DNA of 34,832 nucleotides from Syntrophorhabdales bacterium (lineage in GTDB: Bacteria > Desulfobacterota > Syntrophorhabdia > Syntrophorhabdales > Syntrophorhabdaceae), in the NCBI GenBank assembly GCA_018052995.1, contig JAGPMK010000017.1:1-34832 (forward strand). The letters are read 5' to 3'. Within the stretch, counting starts at the first letter, position 1. Every line of letters starts with the position of its first letter. The notes beneath the pieces were generated by a model, which saw only the letters and a list, made by a program, of their open reading frames with translations, did not search any database and was not told where the DNA came from. The position numbers and the translations under genes are program-made. Below are positions 7,926-16,171 of the stretch, one piece after another.

Positions 7926-8690
7926 TTATACGTGGATGATCTCTCCCTGTATAAGAGGCCTGATGTTTGGTCTTCCGAGTTGCGATAGTTCATGTATTAT
8001 CTCTTCAAGAAAAATGGGTTTTATATGTGTTATGAAAATAGGTTTATTCTCAATGCCATATCTTTCTAGGTGCTCAATAAGGATATTCAGTGTCATATGT
8101 CCTGATATCCTTGCCAGCTCTTCCATACGGTTTGGAAATGATACATCTGCAATGATAAAATCTATGCCTTTTTCTTCTTGTGCCTGCTCCCAGAATGTCT
8201 TTGTGGGTCCTGTATCAGAGGTAAACATAAACCCCTTTTCACCCTTTTTAATCACATATCCAACACAATAGACAGTATGGGTCATAAGAATTGGTCTGAT
8301 GATTATGTCATTTATTTGTGTATATTCATTTAACATTATCTCACGGGGTTTTATAATAGCGTTGTCATAGGAGGGTATTACAGTAAAATCAGGCCAGAGA
8401 AGGTTGTTGAAAAGGTTATTGGATATAATATCAAGCACCTGCTTTACGCTTATGAGCTCAATCTTATATGTGCCCATCATAACAAGTTCATCCACAAGAA
8501 AAACAAGGTCTTTTATGTGGTCAAGGTGCGTATGGGTTATGATGATATTTTTTATCTTGTTTATCCGCTCATCATTTAGGACGCCAGTCACTGTGCCTGC
8601 ATCAAGAAGGACGGAGTCATCGATGAGAAAAGATGTGGTTTTAAAATCCCCTATTGAATTTCCATAACAGCCCAATACCTCAATCTTCAT
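7926..8690 (-). CDS. Metallo-beta-lactamase-fold hydrolase, class II cyclic-nucleotide phosphodiesterase-like
   Basis: The 254-residue protein begins MKIEVLGCYGNS and has the metal-binding motif THTHLDH near residue 52, a later metal Asp in FTSDTGPT, and FITHIKP near the end that supplies another His. The layout (GCYG start, TTSFLID, LLDAGT) matches the PDEase_II branch, which hydrolyses cyclic AMP. Activity on another phosphodiester is possible. It is divergent from the NusG-like gene and has its own promoter. The start at 8690 is preceded by AGGA at 8698-8695, which lies between the -10 box and the start. Confidence 0.82.
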   Translation of the reverse strand: MKIEVLGCYGNSIGDFKTTSFLIDDSVLLDAGTVTGVLNDERINKIKNIIITHTHLDHIKDLVFLVDELVMMGTYKIELISVKQVLDIISNNLFNNLLWPDFTVIPSYDNAIIKPREIMLNEYTQINDIIIRPILMTHTVYCVGYVIKKGEKGFMFTSDTGPTKTFWEQAQEEKGIDFIIADVSFPNRMEELARISGHMTLNILIEHLERYGIENKPIFITHIKPIFLEEIIHELSQLGRPNIRPLIQGEIIHV

Positions 8691-8700
8691 TATATCCTGA

Positions 8701-8729
8701 ATATTAAAAAATCATTCAAATAGTGTCAA
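8701..8729 (-). promoter_or_regulatory. Promoter of the MBL-fold gene
   Basis: On the minus strand TTGACA (8729-8724) and TAATAT (8706-8701) are 17 bp apart. The -10 box ends 10 bp before the ATG at 8690, leaving a predicted leader of only a few bases. Confidence 0.65.
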
Positions 8730-8751
8730 GGTTTTTTAGAATGAAAGTGTC

Positions 8752-8781
8752 TTGATAATTTTTATCTAACGGTGTTAAAAT
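8752..8781 (+). promoter_or_regulatory. Promoter of the NusG-like gene
   Basis: TTGATA (8752-8757), an 18-bp spacer and TAAAAT (8776-8781) end 6 bp before the ATG at 8788. No Shine-Dalgarno sequence is present, so transcription is predicted to begin at or beside the start codon. Confidence 0.5.
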
Positions 8782-8787
8782 TCAGCG

Positions 8788-9282
8788 ATGAAAAAATGGT
8801 TCGTAGTAAATACTAAACCAAAGAATGAAGACAGGGCAGCAGCGAATCTCATATCAGGTGGTATTGAGACCCTTGCCCCTAAGCTGAGGTTGAAAAAATA
8901 TAAAAATGGCAGAATGGCCCAGGTTATAGAGCCAATGTTTCCTGGATACATATTTGCCAGATTTCATCCTGTTGATGATTTTCGTCTTGTAAAATATGCA
9001 AGGGGTGTAAAGACAATAGTGCATTTTGGAGAGAAGATTGTTCCTATCCATGAGGAATTAATAGATTTTATAAAATCAAGGCTTGAAAATGGTGTTGCAA
9101 CAATTCAGGATAAACCTATCGCAAAGGGTGAAAAGGTTATTGTAAAAGAGGGACCATTTAAAGGCCTAACAGGTATATTCGAGAGGGAGATGGAAGGCAA
9201 AGAGCGGGTATCCATCCTTCTCGAGGCTGTTCAATTTGCTGCTACTATGGAGATAGATAGGGATCTAATAGAAAAACTTTGA
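8788..9282 (+). CDS. NusG/RfaH-family transcription antitermination protein
   Basis: The 164-residue protein has an N-terminal NGN domain (KKWFVVNTKPKNEDRAAANL, then PMFPGYIFARF) and a C-terminal KOW domain (KGEKVIVKEGPFKGLTGIF). Length and sequence fit the specialised NusG paralogues such as RfaH, which ride on RNA polymerase at particular operons, rather than core NusG, which normally sits next to secE and rplK. No secE or ribosomal genes are adjacent, which supports a paralogue. Its target operon is not visible here. Confidence 0.87.
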   Translation: MKKWFVVNTKPKNEDRAAANLISGGIETLAPKLRLKKYKNGRMAQVIEPMFPGYIFARFHPVDDFRLVKYARGVKTIVHFGEKIVPIHEELIDFIKSRLENGVATIQDKPIAKGEKVIVKEGPFKGLTGIFEREMEGKERVSILLEAVQFAATMEIDRDLIEKL

Positions 9283-9335
9283 GCAAAATGTTTATAACAG
9301 ACCATTTTTATAAATGTTTTTTGTAGGAGGTTGAA

Positions 9336-9827
9336 ATGAAGGGCATTCTTCCTGGATTTAAAGATTCTTTGTTTTTGGGTTTCAACAGAGAGGATGGATT
9401 GAAACTCCAGTTGATGTACGAAAAGGGGATAGTTCACTGCGAGGTTAATCTAGACAACAGGTTTGAGGGGTATACAGGTCTCCTCCATGGTGCGATTATA
9501 TTTGGCATACTTGATGTTATAATCTGGTATGTCATATTTATGGAGACAAAAAAGATATGTATGACAAGGAAGACTGAGATAGAGTTTTTTAAACCTATTT
9601 TATGTGGTTCCCCCTATACAGCAAAGGGACAATTCCTTAGGATAGAGGGCAGGGATGTCCATGGAACAGGATGGATAGAGGATGCCGCTGGAGAGGTCTA
9701 TGCCAGCGTAAATGCCCTATTCAAGGAAGGCAGAGATATATCTGTTGAACATTTTATCAATAAGTTTGATTTTTCAAGGACGCCATTGGCAATCAAAAAG
9801 CATTTTATGTCGCTCCTGGAAAAATAG
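9336..9827 (+). CDS. PaaI-like hotdog-fold thioesterase
   Basis: The 163-residue protein has the hotdog thioesterase centre GYTGLLHGAIIFGILD, in which the usual HGG is HGA, followed by a strand-rich half (TRKTEIEFFKPILCG; GRDVHGTGWIEDAAGEVYA). It probably hydrolyses acyl-CoA thioesters in the cytoplasm, with the Asp of GILD as the likely acidic residue; the substrate is unknown. AGGAGG lies 6 bases before the ATG. It lies just before the 2-oxoacid oxidoreductase genes, which make acyl-CoAs, but a promoter separates them. Confidence 0.78.
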   Translation: MKGILPGFKDSLFLGFNREDGLKLQLMYEKGIVHCEVNLDNRFEGYTGLLHGAIIFGILDVIIWYVIFMETKKICMTRKTEIEFFKPILCGSPYTAKGQFLRIEGRDVHGTGWIEDAAGEVYASVNALFKEGRDISVEHFINKFDFSRTPLAIKKHFMSLLEK

Positions 9828-9844
9828 TGGTTATGGATTTTTTA

Positions 9845-9872
9845 TTGCTATTTCGACCTTTATCTGTATAAT
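9845..9872 (+). promoter_or_regulatory. Promoter of korAB
   Basis: TTGCTA (9845-9850), a 16-bp spacer and a perfect TATAAT (9867-9872) lie 18 bp before the inferred CTG start of korA. AGGGGTGA follows at 9879-9886 as a ribosome site. Confidence 0.6.
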
Positions 9873-9890
9873 TAAGACAGGGGTGATAAA

Positions 9891-11609
9891 CTGGATTATA
9901 CAATTAAAATAGGCGGTGAGGCAGGTCAGGGTATTCAGACAATAGGTGATATCCTGGCAAAGGTGTTTTCAAGGTCAGGTTACCATGTCTTTACACATCA
10001 GGAGTATGAATCCCGCATAAGAGGGGGCCATAATTTCTATCAGATCCGTTTTTCTGACAGACCTGTAACATCTTCAAAAAGCATAATAGATATCATTGTA
10101 GCCCTTGATAATGACAGCATAACTCTCCACGGCGAGGAGCTTTCAGACGACGGGATTATTGTATATGACAGGGCAATGGTAAAAAATGAATACACTGGAG
10201 ATAGATTTCTCCATACCCCACTTCTTGAAATTGCCGAAACGCATGGTAGAGACAGGATTATGGTAAATACAGTGGCAATTGGTGTTGTTCTTGGGATGCT
10301 TGGGCTCGAGATGGATATATTTTTCAATATTATCGAGGATACACTGAAGAAAAAAGGCAGTGAGATTATAAAATTAAATAAAGATGCATTTTCTGCAGGA
10401 TACAGATTTGCTGTCCAGGGATGTCTTAGGTGTGCATTTAGTGTAGCACCCCGAGAGAAATCAAGGATGCTTATAGGTGTAAATGAGGCAATAGGTATTG
10501 GTGCTATTGCCTCAGGATGCAAATTCTATTCTGCCTACCCCATGACACCTTCAACAGGCATCATGCTGTATATCTCAGGAAAGGCTAAGGAATATGGTAT
10601 AGTTGTGGAACAGGCTGAGGATGAGATTGCGGCTATTAATATGGCAATAGGCGCATCCTATGCGGGCGTGAGGGCTATGACAGGGACATCGGGCGGGGGC
10701 TTTGCCCTTATGGTGGAGGGACTATCACTTGCTGCTATGACAGAGACGCCGGTTGTTATTGCCCTTGCCCAGAGGCCAGGACCTGCGACAGGTCTCCCTA
10801 CAAAGACAGAACAGGCAGACCTTCTCTTTGCCCTCCATGCAGGCCACGGTGAATTCCCTCGGGTCATTTATGCCCCCGGATCCCCTGATCAGGCGTTTTA
10901 TCTTACCAACAAGGCATTTGACATATCCCAGAGATACCAGATACCAGTTTTTATACTTACTGACCAGTATCTGTCAGATTCACAGTGGACAGGCGAACCC
11001 TTCGATTTCAATGATTTTATCCATAGGGATTATAGAATAAGGGGCAAATCCCTTGAAGATATAGAAGATTACAAAAGACATGCATTCACAGAAAACGGTG
11101 TATCGCCCTTTGGCATCCCTGGCACATCAAAACATCTTATTATTACTGATAGTGATGAACATGATGAGGAGGGTCACATCATTGAAGACCCTGAGACAAG
11201 GATACAGATGGTTGAAAAAAGGCTGTTTAAAAAAATCCCCCTTATAAAAGAAGATATGTCATCGCCTGAATTCTACGGAGACGATAAACCTGATACAGTA
11301 CTTATCGGTTGGGGTTCCACATGGGGGGTCCTAAAAGAGGTAGTCGATATGCTCTCAAAGAACAAGAGGATTGCCCTTATTCATTTTCAAGAGGTTTTTC
11401 CCCTGCCTAATACAGGGAAGTTGGATTATCTGGGCATATTTAAGGATGCAAAAATAACCATATGTATTGAAAACAATGCAACGAGTCAGTTTTCAAGGCT
11501 TATAAAAGCCGAGACAGGTCTTGGATTTACACATCATATCCGTAGATTTGATGGCAGGCCCTTTTTTGCCGACCTTTTGGCAAGGAGAATAGATGGTATC
11601 ATTGGATGA
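9891..11609 (+). CDS. korA: 2-oxoacid:ferredoxin oxidoreductase, fused gamma-alpha subunit
   Basis: This is the large subunit of a two-subunit oxidoreductase that turns a 2-oxoacid plus CoA into acyl-CoA, CO2 and reduced ferredoxin. The N-terminal ~180 residues are the gamma domain (IKIGGEAGQGIQTIGD; RIRGGHNFYQIR). The alpha domain follows (NEAIGIGAIASGCKFYSAYP; EDEIAAINMAIGASYAG; TGTSGGGF), with a C-terminal transketolase-like region. Conserved gamma sequence begins well before the first GTG (9963), and an in-frame TAA lies at 9873, so the only plausible start is CTG at 9891, 4 bases after AGGGGTGA. This gives 572 residues. The beta gene overlaps its end by 17 bp. The 2-oxoacid used (2-oxoglutarate or a branched-chain acid) cannot be told by eye. 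Confidence 0.9.
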   Translation: MDYTIKIGGEAGQGIQTIGDILAKVFSRSGYHVFTHQEYESRIRGGHNFYQIRFSDRPVTSSKSIIDIIVALDNDSITLHGEELSDDGIIVYDRAMVKNEYTGDRFLHTPLLEIAETHGRDRIMVNTVAIGVVLGMLGLEMDIFFNIIEDTLKKKGSEIIKLNKDAFSAGYRFAVQGCLRCAFSVAPREKSRMLIGVNEAIGIGAIASGCKFYSAYPMTPSTGIMLYISGKAKEYGIVVEQAEDEIAAINMAIGASYAGVRAMTGTSGGGFALMVEGLSLAAMTETPVVIALAQRPGPATGLPTKTEQADLLFALHAGHGEFPRVIYAPGSPDQAFYLTNKAFDISQRYQIPVFILTDQYLSDSQWTGEPFDFNDFIHRDYRIRGKSLEDIEDYKRHAFTENGVSPFGIPGTSKHLIITDSDEHDEEGHIIEDPETRIQMVEKRLFKKIPLIKEDMSSPEFYGDDKPDTVLIGWGSTWGVLKEVVDMLSKNKRIALIHFQEVFPLPNTGKLDYLGIFKDAKITICIENNATSQFSRLIKAETGLGFTHHIRRFDGRPFFADLLARRIDGIIG

Positions 11610-12456
11610 TCTTAAAGGAAAGATACCTGCATGGTGTCCTGGTTGTGGGAATTATAGTATCCTGAGAGCATTCAGGGAGGCGATGGTTGAGCTTGACATG
11701 TCTCCCCAAGATTTTATAGTAGTTTCAGGCATAGGTCAGGCAGGTAAATTTCCTCATTATATCCGTTGCCATACCTTCAATGGGCTCCATGGAAGGACAT
11801 TGCCTGTTGCAACCGGTATAAGACTTGCAAATCATAAAATGCCGGTGATAGCGATTGCCGGTGATGGAGACTGTTATGGCGAAGGGGGAAACCATCTTAT
11901 CCATGCCATAAGGAGAAATATCGGTATTAAACTCTTTGTCCATGACAATCATATTTATGGGCTTACAAAGGGTCAGGCATCACCTACCAGCACAGAGGGT
12001 ATGGTAACAAAAAACCAACCCTTCGGTGTCCTGTCAGGCAGGCTTAATCCCATTGCCCTTGCTGTTGCCCTTGACTGCAGCCTTGTAGCAAGGGGTTTTG
12101 CAGGGGATATTACCCACCTTAAAGGGATTATGAAAGAGGTAATAAACCATAAGGGATTTGCCCTCCTTGATATTCTCCAACCCTGTGTAACCTTCAATAA
12201 AGTCAATACCTATGATTGGTATAGACAGAGGGTTTATTATGTAGGTGATGACTATAACCCTGAGGATAGGGTATCTGCCTTTGTAAAATCACTGGAATGG
12301 GGGGAGAGGATACCTATAGGCATCATATACAGAAACAGACGCCAGACCTTTGAAGAGAGAGTCCCTGTTATAAAGGAAAACCCTCTGATAGATCATGAAG
12401 TTTTTACTGAAAATTGGAGGGATGCCCTGAAAGAGGCCCTCAATGAGTTTTTTTGA
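11593..12456 (+). CDS. korB: 2-oxoacid:ferredoxin oxidoreductase, beta subunit
   Basis: The 287-residue partner of the preceding gene binds thiamine diphosphate and a 4Fe-4S cluster. WCPGCGN (C15, C18) near the N-terminus and a later Cys in ILQPCVTFN are cluster ligands. GDGDCYGEGGNHLIHAIRRN is the TPP/Mg2+ motif, followed by DNHIYGLTKGQ. AGGAGA precedes the ATG inside the end of korA, which suggests coupled translation. There is no separate ferredoxin-like delta subunit in the operon. Confidence 0.93.
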   Translation: MVSLDDLKGKIPAWCPGCGNYSILRAFREAMVELDMSPQDFIVVSGIGQAGKFPHYIRCHTFNGLHGRTLPVATGIRLANHKMPVIAIAGDGDCYGEGGNHLIHAIRRNIGIKLFVHDNHIYGLTKGQASPTSTEGMVTKNQPFGVLSGRLNPIALAVALDCSLVARGFAGDITHLKGIMKEVINHKGFALLDILQPCVTFNKVNTYDWYRQRVYYVGDDYNPEDRVSAFVKSLEWGERIPIGIIYRNRRQTFEERVPVIKENPLIDHEVFTENWRDALKEALNEFF

Positions 12457-12533
12457 CCCCCAATAAAATCAAAAACTTGATTAGTCATTATAACCCCAAT
12501 AAAATGAATGCGATTATGCGTCTCTTTGACTCT

Positions 12534-12563
12534 TTGACATTTCCTATTTTTATATGATATTAA
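12534..12563 (+). promoter_or_regulatory. Promoter of the thiS-ttuA operon
   Basis: TTGACA (12534-12539), an 18-bp spacer and TATTAA (12558-12563) end exactly 6 bp before the ATG at 12570. No Shine-Dalgarno site is present. Confidence 0.6.
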
Positions 12564-12569
12564 ATCTCC

Positions 12570-12758
12570 ATGGATGTTGAACTTGACGGAAAGATAATGA
12601 AGGTGGAAAATGCACCTACTGTGTTGAGGCTTCTCAAAAAACTTTCCATAAACAAAGAAATATACCTTGTTATTGTAAACGACAGGCTTGTAACAGAGGA
12701 CCATAGACTCAACAGCGGTGATTCAGTAAAACTGGTAAAGGTGGTATCAGGCGGTTGA
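12570..12758 (+). CDS. ThiS/MoaD-like sulfur carrier (TtuB-like)
   Basis: The 62-residue ubiquitin-fold protein ends in Gly-Gly (VVSGG). That is the tail that is adenylated and thiocarboxylated in ThiS, MoaD and TtuB. It overlaps the following thiolase gene by 4 bp (TTGA), so the two are translationally coupled. This pairing suggests it is the sulfur donor for tRNA thiolation, like TtuB for TtuA, rather than for thiamine or molybdopterin. No E1-like activating enzyme is in the window. The promoter -10 box 6 bp upstream points to a leaderless start. Confidence 0.85.
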   Translation: MDVELDGKIMKVENAPTVLRLLKKLSINKEIYLVIVNDRLVTEDHRLNSGDSVKLVKVVSGG

Positions 12759-13699
12759 AGTGCAGGGTATGTGGTGGGATAGCTGTTATAAACCTGAGGG
12801 CTTATAATAATGCCCTGTGTGCGAAGGATTTTATTTCATTTCTTGAAAATAGGGTCTTAAAGACAATACAGAAATACAAGCTGCTCGATACTGATGAGAG
12901 ACCTCTTGTTGCAGTTTCAGGAGGCAAGGATAGTCTTTCGGTCTGGCATATCCTTAACAGGCTTGGATATGCCTCAGATGGGATTTATATAGACTTAAGT
13001 ATAAAAGGATATTCCAATATATCCTTTGAAAAAGTAAAGTTAATGGCAGATAGGCTTAAAAGAAGGGTTTATGTATTCCACCTCGAAGAGATGTTCGGTA
13101 AGGGCATAGATAGTATCTCAAGGGTAATGAGGAGACCGGCATGCTCTGCCTGCGGGATGATAAAGAGATATGTAATGAATAAAATCTGCCTGGATAGGGG
13201 ATATGATGTGATAGTAACAGGCCATAATCTTGATGACGAGGCATCAGCATTATTGGGAAATCTTCTTTATTGGAGAGATGAATATCTGTGGAAAAAAGGG
13301 CTTGAGCTTAAAGAGACAGAAGGACACCTGTCAAAAAAGATAAAACCTCTTTTTCTGTGCTCTGAGCGAGAGATGGCAGCCTATGCTCTATTAAATGAGA
13401 TAGGCTATATCCATGATGAATGCCCCTTTTCTGTTGATGCTAAATCCCTTGCATATAAAGACATACTCAACAGACTTGAGGAGTCATCCCCAGGGACAAA
13501 ACTTCAGTTTTTAAAGGGATATCTTAAGACCTCCAGCATAATGAAGAGTCAGAGAAAAAAGGAAGACATGGGTTACTGCACTATATGTGGGTACCCTGCC
13601 TCTGGCGGTACATGCAGTGTCTGCAGGGTTATGGAGCGATTAGGCGTAAAAAATGATATAAAATTTGATGAATATAATCCAGAGATATTATCTGCATGA
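12755..13699 (+). CDS. TtuA/TtcA-family tRNA 2-thiolation enzyme
   Basis: The 314-residue ATP-pyrophosphatase transfers sulfur to a tRNA base. It has an N-terminal zinc-finger Cys pair (CRVCGG) with a further Cys at 22, the PP-loop SGGKDS (55-60), an internal CSAC likely to hold an Fe-S cluster, TGHNLDDEA, and a C-terminal zinc finger (CTICGYPASGGTCSVC). Two zinc fingers plus PP-loop is the TtuA (COG0037, group II) layout, which makes 2-thiouridine-54 in thermophiles. TtcA, by contrast, lacks the terminal fingers. The start is TTG at 12755, overlapping the sulfur-carrier stop codon. Confidence 0.85.
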   Translation: MKCRVCGGIAVINLRAYNNALCAKDFISFLENRVLKTIQKYKLLDTDERPLVAVSGGKDSLSVWHILNRLGYASDGIYIDLSIKGYSNISFEKVKLMADRLKRRVYVFHLEEMFGKGIDSISRVMRRPACSACGMIKRYVMNKICLDRGYDVIVTGHNLDDEASALLGNLLYWRDEYLWKKGLELKETEGHLSKKIKPLFLCSEREMAAYALLNEIGYIHDECPFSVDAKSLAYKDILNRLEESSPGTKLQFLKGYLKTSSIMKSQRKKEDMGYCTICGYPASGGTCSVCRVMERLGVKNDIKFDEYNPEILSA

Positions 13700-13722
13700 A
13701 ATATTAGAAGGTACCAAAATAT

Positions 13723-15096
13723 ATGTCTATTATAGATAGATTAACACAATTGATATTTAATATATACGAGGCCTTCACAGTTGCTTTGTATATAAGGGAT
13801 AAAGAGAACCTCAGGTGTATATCCTCGGTGACATTTTCTCATAGCTTTGATAAAGAAAGACTTCTTTCCATAGAGAGAACCCTACCAGGATGGGTTATAA
13901 AACATAATCAGTCGCTTATTATACCAAATTTTGACAAGGATGAGTCTGTCCTTGGTTATTATTCAAGGGTTGAGGATATAAAATCCTTTATGGGTTATCC
14001 TATGGGCACCGATGGTGTTATTGTCGTAGACAGCAAGAAGAAATGGGTATTCACAGATAAGGAGAAAAAGATACTCAGTGGTTTTGTAGGAGTTATAAAT
14101 GTAGAGATGGATAGGGAAAAGAAATTCCTTGAGGCACAAGAACAGATCGATGAACTTGTGAATGAGAAGAGAATTCTTTCTCTTTTTAATTATCTTTTAT
14201 CATCACAGGCCTCTATAAAGGATATATTAAATGAGTCATTGCATGTGTCAGCCGCTGACCTTTGTTTTATAGGCATAGAGCTCAACGGTGATATGGTTAT
14301 ACATGATATTGTCGGTGTCCCTGAAGAGGATTACATAAACAGAAGATGTCCCACTCAGAGCTGCATAGCAACAATGGTTCTTGATGGAGGGAGAGAGCTT
14401 TTGCTACCATATGATAGCGGTTTTTTCAGGGAGAAACCCCTATTTTTTCCCAACGAAAAAATAAGGGCAAGACAGTTTTTCGGCTTTCCCCTTATCATAG
14501 ACGATATAACCTTTGGCGTCGCTGGTTTTGTATCTGTATCTGATTCCCACCTTTTGGATAGTTCTATAGCTGTTTTAAGAAACATAACCATGTTCTTATC
14601 CATGTATTATGCCTTTTTATGGTCAAAGAGAGAATATGAAAAAATAAAACATATAGATCCTGTAACAGGGTCATTACATTTTTCAAGGTTCGTCAGGTTG
14701 CTGGAGGAGAAGATAGGAAAAGGCAAAAGCCTATGCATCTTATCGATAAGACTAAAGTTCATAGAGGAATTAAACAGAAGAATAGGCATCGAGACTACTG
14801 ACAGGGTTTTAAGAAAGGTATTTCACATTATAAGGCAGTGTTCAGGGAACAATGCATTAATAACCCGTAAAAGTGGGGGCCATTTCTATGTTTTACTTGA
14901 CATTAGGGATAAAGCCAATGCAGATAATATTATTAGGCTTATAAAGCTCATTATGCATAAAAATATTATAGAAGGCAGGACGCTGGATATTATGGATACA
15001 AAGGACATTATTGATTCAGGCCTTGCATATTTCCCAGAAGATGGTAATAATACCTGGGGGCTCATTGAGACAGCAGACAGAAAGAAAATCTCATAA
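13723..15096 (+). CDS. GAF-domain protein with degenerate GGDEF domain
   Basis: The 457-residue cytoplasmic protein has two GAF-like sensor regions (about 1-140 and 165-300) joined by a coiled segment around 140-160. A C-terminal GGDEF-like domain begins at HIDPVTGSLHFSRF. Its signature is SGGHF instead of GGDEF, so diguanylate cyclase activity is probably lost and it may act as a c-di-GMP or nucleotide receptor or a scaffold. It ends 18 bp before mreB and probably shares its transcript, hinting at a link with cell shape. The start ATG at 13723 has only weak ribosome-site support. Confidence 0.75.
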   Translation: MSIIDRLTQLIFNIYEAFTVALYIRDKENLRCISSVTFSHSFDKERLLSIERTLPGWVIKHNQSLIIPNFDKDESVLGYYSRVEDIKSFMGYPMGTDGVIVVDSKKKWVFTDKEKKILSGFVGVINVEMDREKKFLEAQEQIDELVNEKRILSLFNYLLSSQASIKDILNESLHVSAADLCFIGIELNGDMVIHDIVGVPEEDYINRRCPTQSCIATMVLDGGRELLLPYDSGFFREKPLFFPNEKIRARQFFGFPLIIDDITFGVAGFVSVSDSHLLDSSIAVLRNITMFLSMYYAFLWSKREYEKIKHIDPVTGSLHFSRFVRLLEEKIGKGKSLCILSIRLKFIEELNRRIGIETTDRVLRKVFHIIRQCSGNNALITRKSGGHFYVLLDIRDKANADNIIRLIKLIMHKNIIEGRTLDIMDTKDIIDSGLAYFPEDGNNTWGLIETADRKKIS

Positions 15097-15114
15097 AGTA
15101 TAGAAGGAGGGGTT

Positions 15115-16146
15115 ATGGATTTTTTAAAAAAGATGTTTGGTTTTTTCTCAACACATTTCGCCATGGACCTTGGAACTGCGAACACTCTCGTATATCTTAA
15201 GGGCGAGGGTATAATACTAAACGAACCTTCTGTGGTGGCAATAGAGAATAATACAGGTAAGGTGATAGCAGTGGGTAGAGAGGCAAAGGAGTATATAGGC
15301 AGAACCCCTCAGAATATAAGTGCCATAAGGCCTTTGAAGGACGGTGTAATAGCAGATTTTGATGTAACCAAGGCGATGATAAAATATTTTTTAAATGTGG
15401 CGAGACAGAACAGAAAGATATCAAAACCAAAGATGGTGGTTGGTGTCCCGTCTGGTATAACACAGGTCGAGAAAAAGGCTGTTATAGATGCCTGTATACA
15501 GGTGGGGATAAGGGAGGTGCATCTCATAGAGGAGCCTATGGCAGCAGCCATTGGTTCTGATCTCCCCATAGAGCTTCCCAGGGGAAATATGGTGGTTGAT
15601 ATAGGCGGCGGCACAACAGAGGTTGCTATTATTAGTCTTTCTGCCATAGCCTATTCTGATTCTTTAAGGGTGGCAGGCGATGAACTGGATGAGTCTATTA
15701 TGAGGTATCTTCAGAAAAGGCATCAGATTGCCATAGGCTATATAGCTGCAGAGAAGCTAAAGATAGAGGCTGCCTCTGCCTATCCTATAGATACTAATGA
15801 AGGGGTAGTCAATATTGTGGGCAAAGATATTGTTACTGGTATACCAAAGAATGTAAGGGTTACTAAAGAAGAGATCAGGGAGGCTGTAGAGGAACCTGTG
15901 TCTGCTATAGTGGATTCAGTAAAAAGGGCGCTAGAGAAACTCCCCCCTGAGTTTGTTGCTGATCTTAATGATTCTGGTATGATCCTTACCGGTGGCGGTG
16001 CTTTATTGAAGGGGCTGGACAGGAGGATAGCGAATGAGACAGGCATAAGGGTAAGGGTAGGGGATGAGCCATTGCTGTCTGTTGTCCTTGGTGCAGGTAG
16101 GGCACTGGAAGAGATGGGAAAATATAAAAGGGTGTTTATAAATTAA
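15115..16146 (+). CDS. mreB: Rod shape-determining protein MreB
   Basis: This is a 343-residue bacterial actin homologue that guides lateral cell-wall synthesis under the inner membrane. The ATP-binding motifs are present: MDLGTANTLVYLKGEGI (phosphate 1), VVDIGGGTTEVAIISL (phosphate 2) and ILTGGGALLKGLD (adenosine). An amphipathic N-terminus (MDFLKKMFGFF) fits membrane binding. AAGGAGGGG precedes the ATG. mreC and mreD do not follow; instead a helicase gene converges. Confidence 0.96.
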   Translation: MDFLKKMFGFFSTHFAMDLGTANTLVYLKGEGIILNEPSVVAIENNTGKVIAVGREAKEYIGRTPQNISAIRPLKDGVIADFDVTKAMIKYFLNVARQNRKISKPKMVVGVPSGITQVEKKAVIDACIQVGIREVHLIEEPMAAAIGSDLPIELPRGNMVVDIGGGTTEVAIISLSAIAYSDSLRVAGDELDESIMRYLQKRHQIAIGYIAAEKLKIEAASAYPIDTNEGVVNIVGKDIVTGIPKNVRVTKEEIREAVEEPVSAIVDSVKRALEKLPPEFVADLNDSGMILTGGGALLKGLDRRIANETGIRVRVGDEPLLSVVLGAGRALEEMGKYKRVFIN

Positions 16147-16171
16147 GGTAGGTCCTTGGAAAAAACCTTAA
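16143..16171. terminator. Possible bidirectional terminator between mreB and uvrD
   Basis: TTAAGGT (16143-16149) pairs perfectly with ACCTTAA (16165-16171) across a 15-base loop and sits over both converging stop codons. The stem is short and A+T-rich with only weak T-runs, so this is tentative. Confidence 0.35.
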
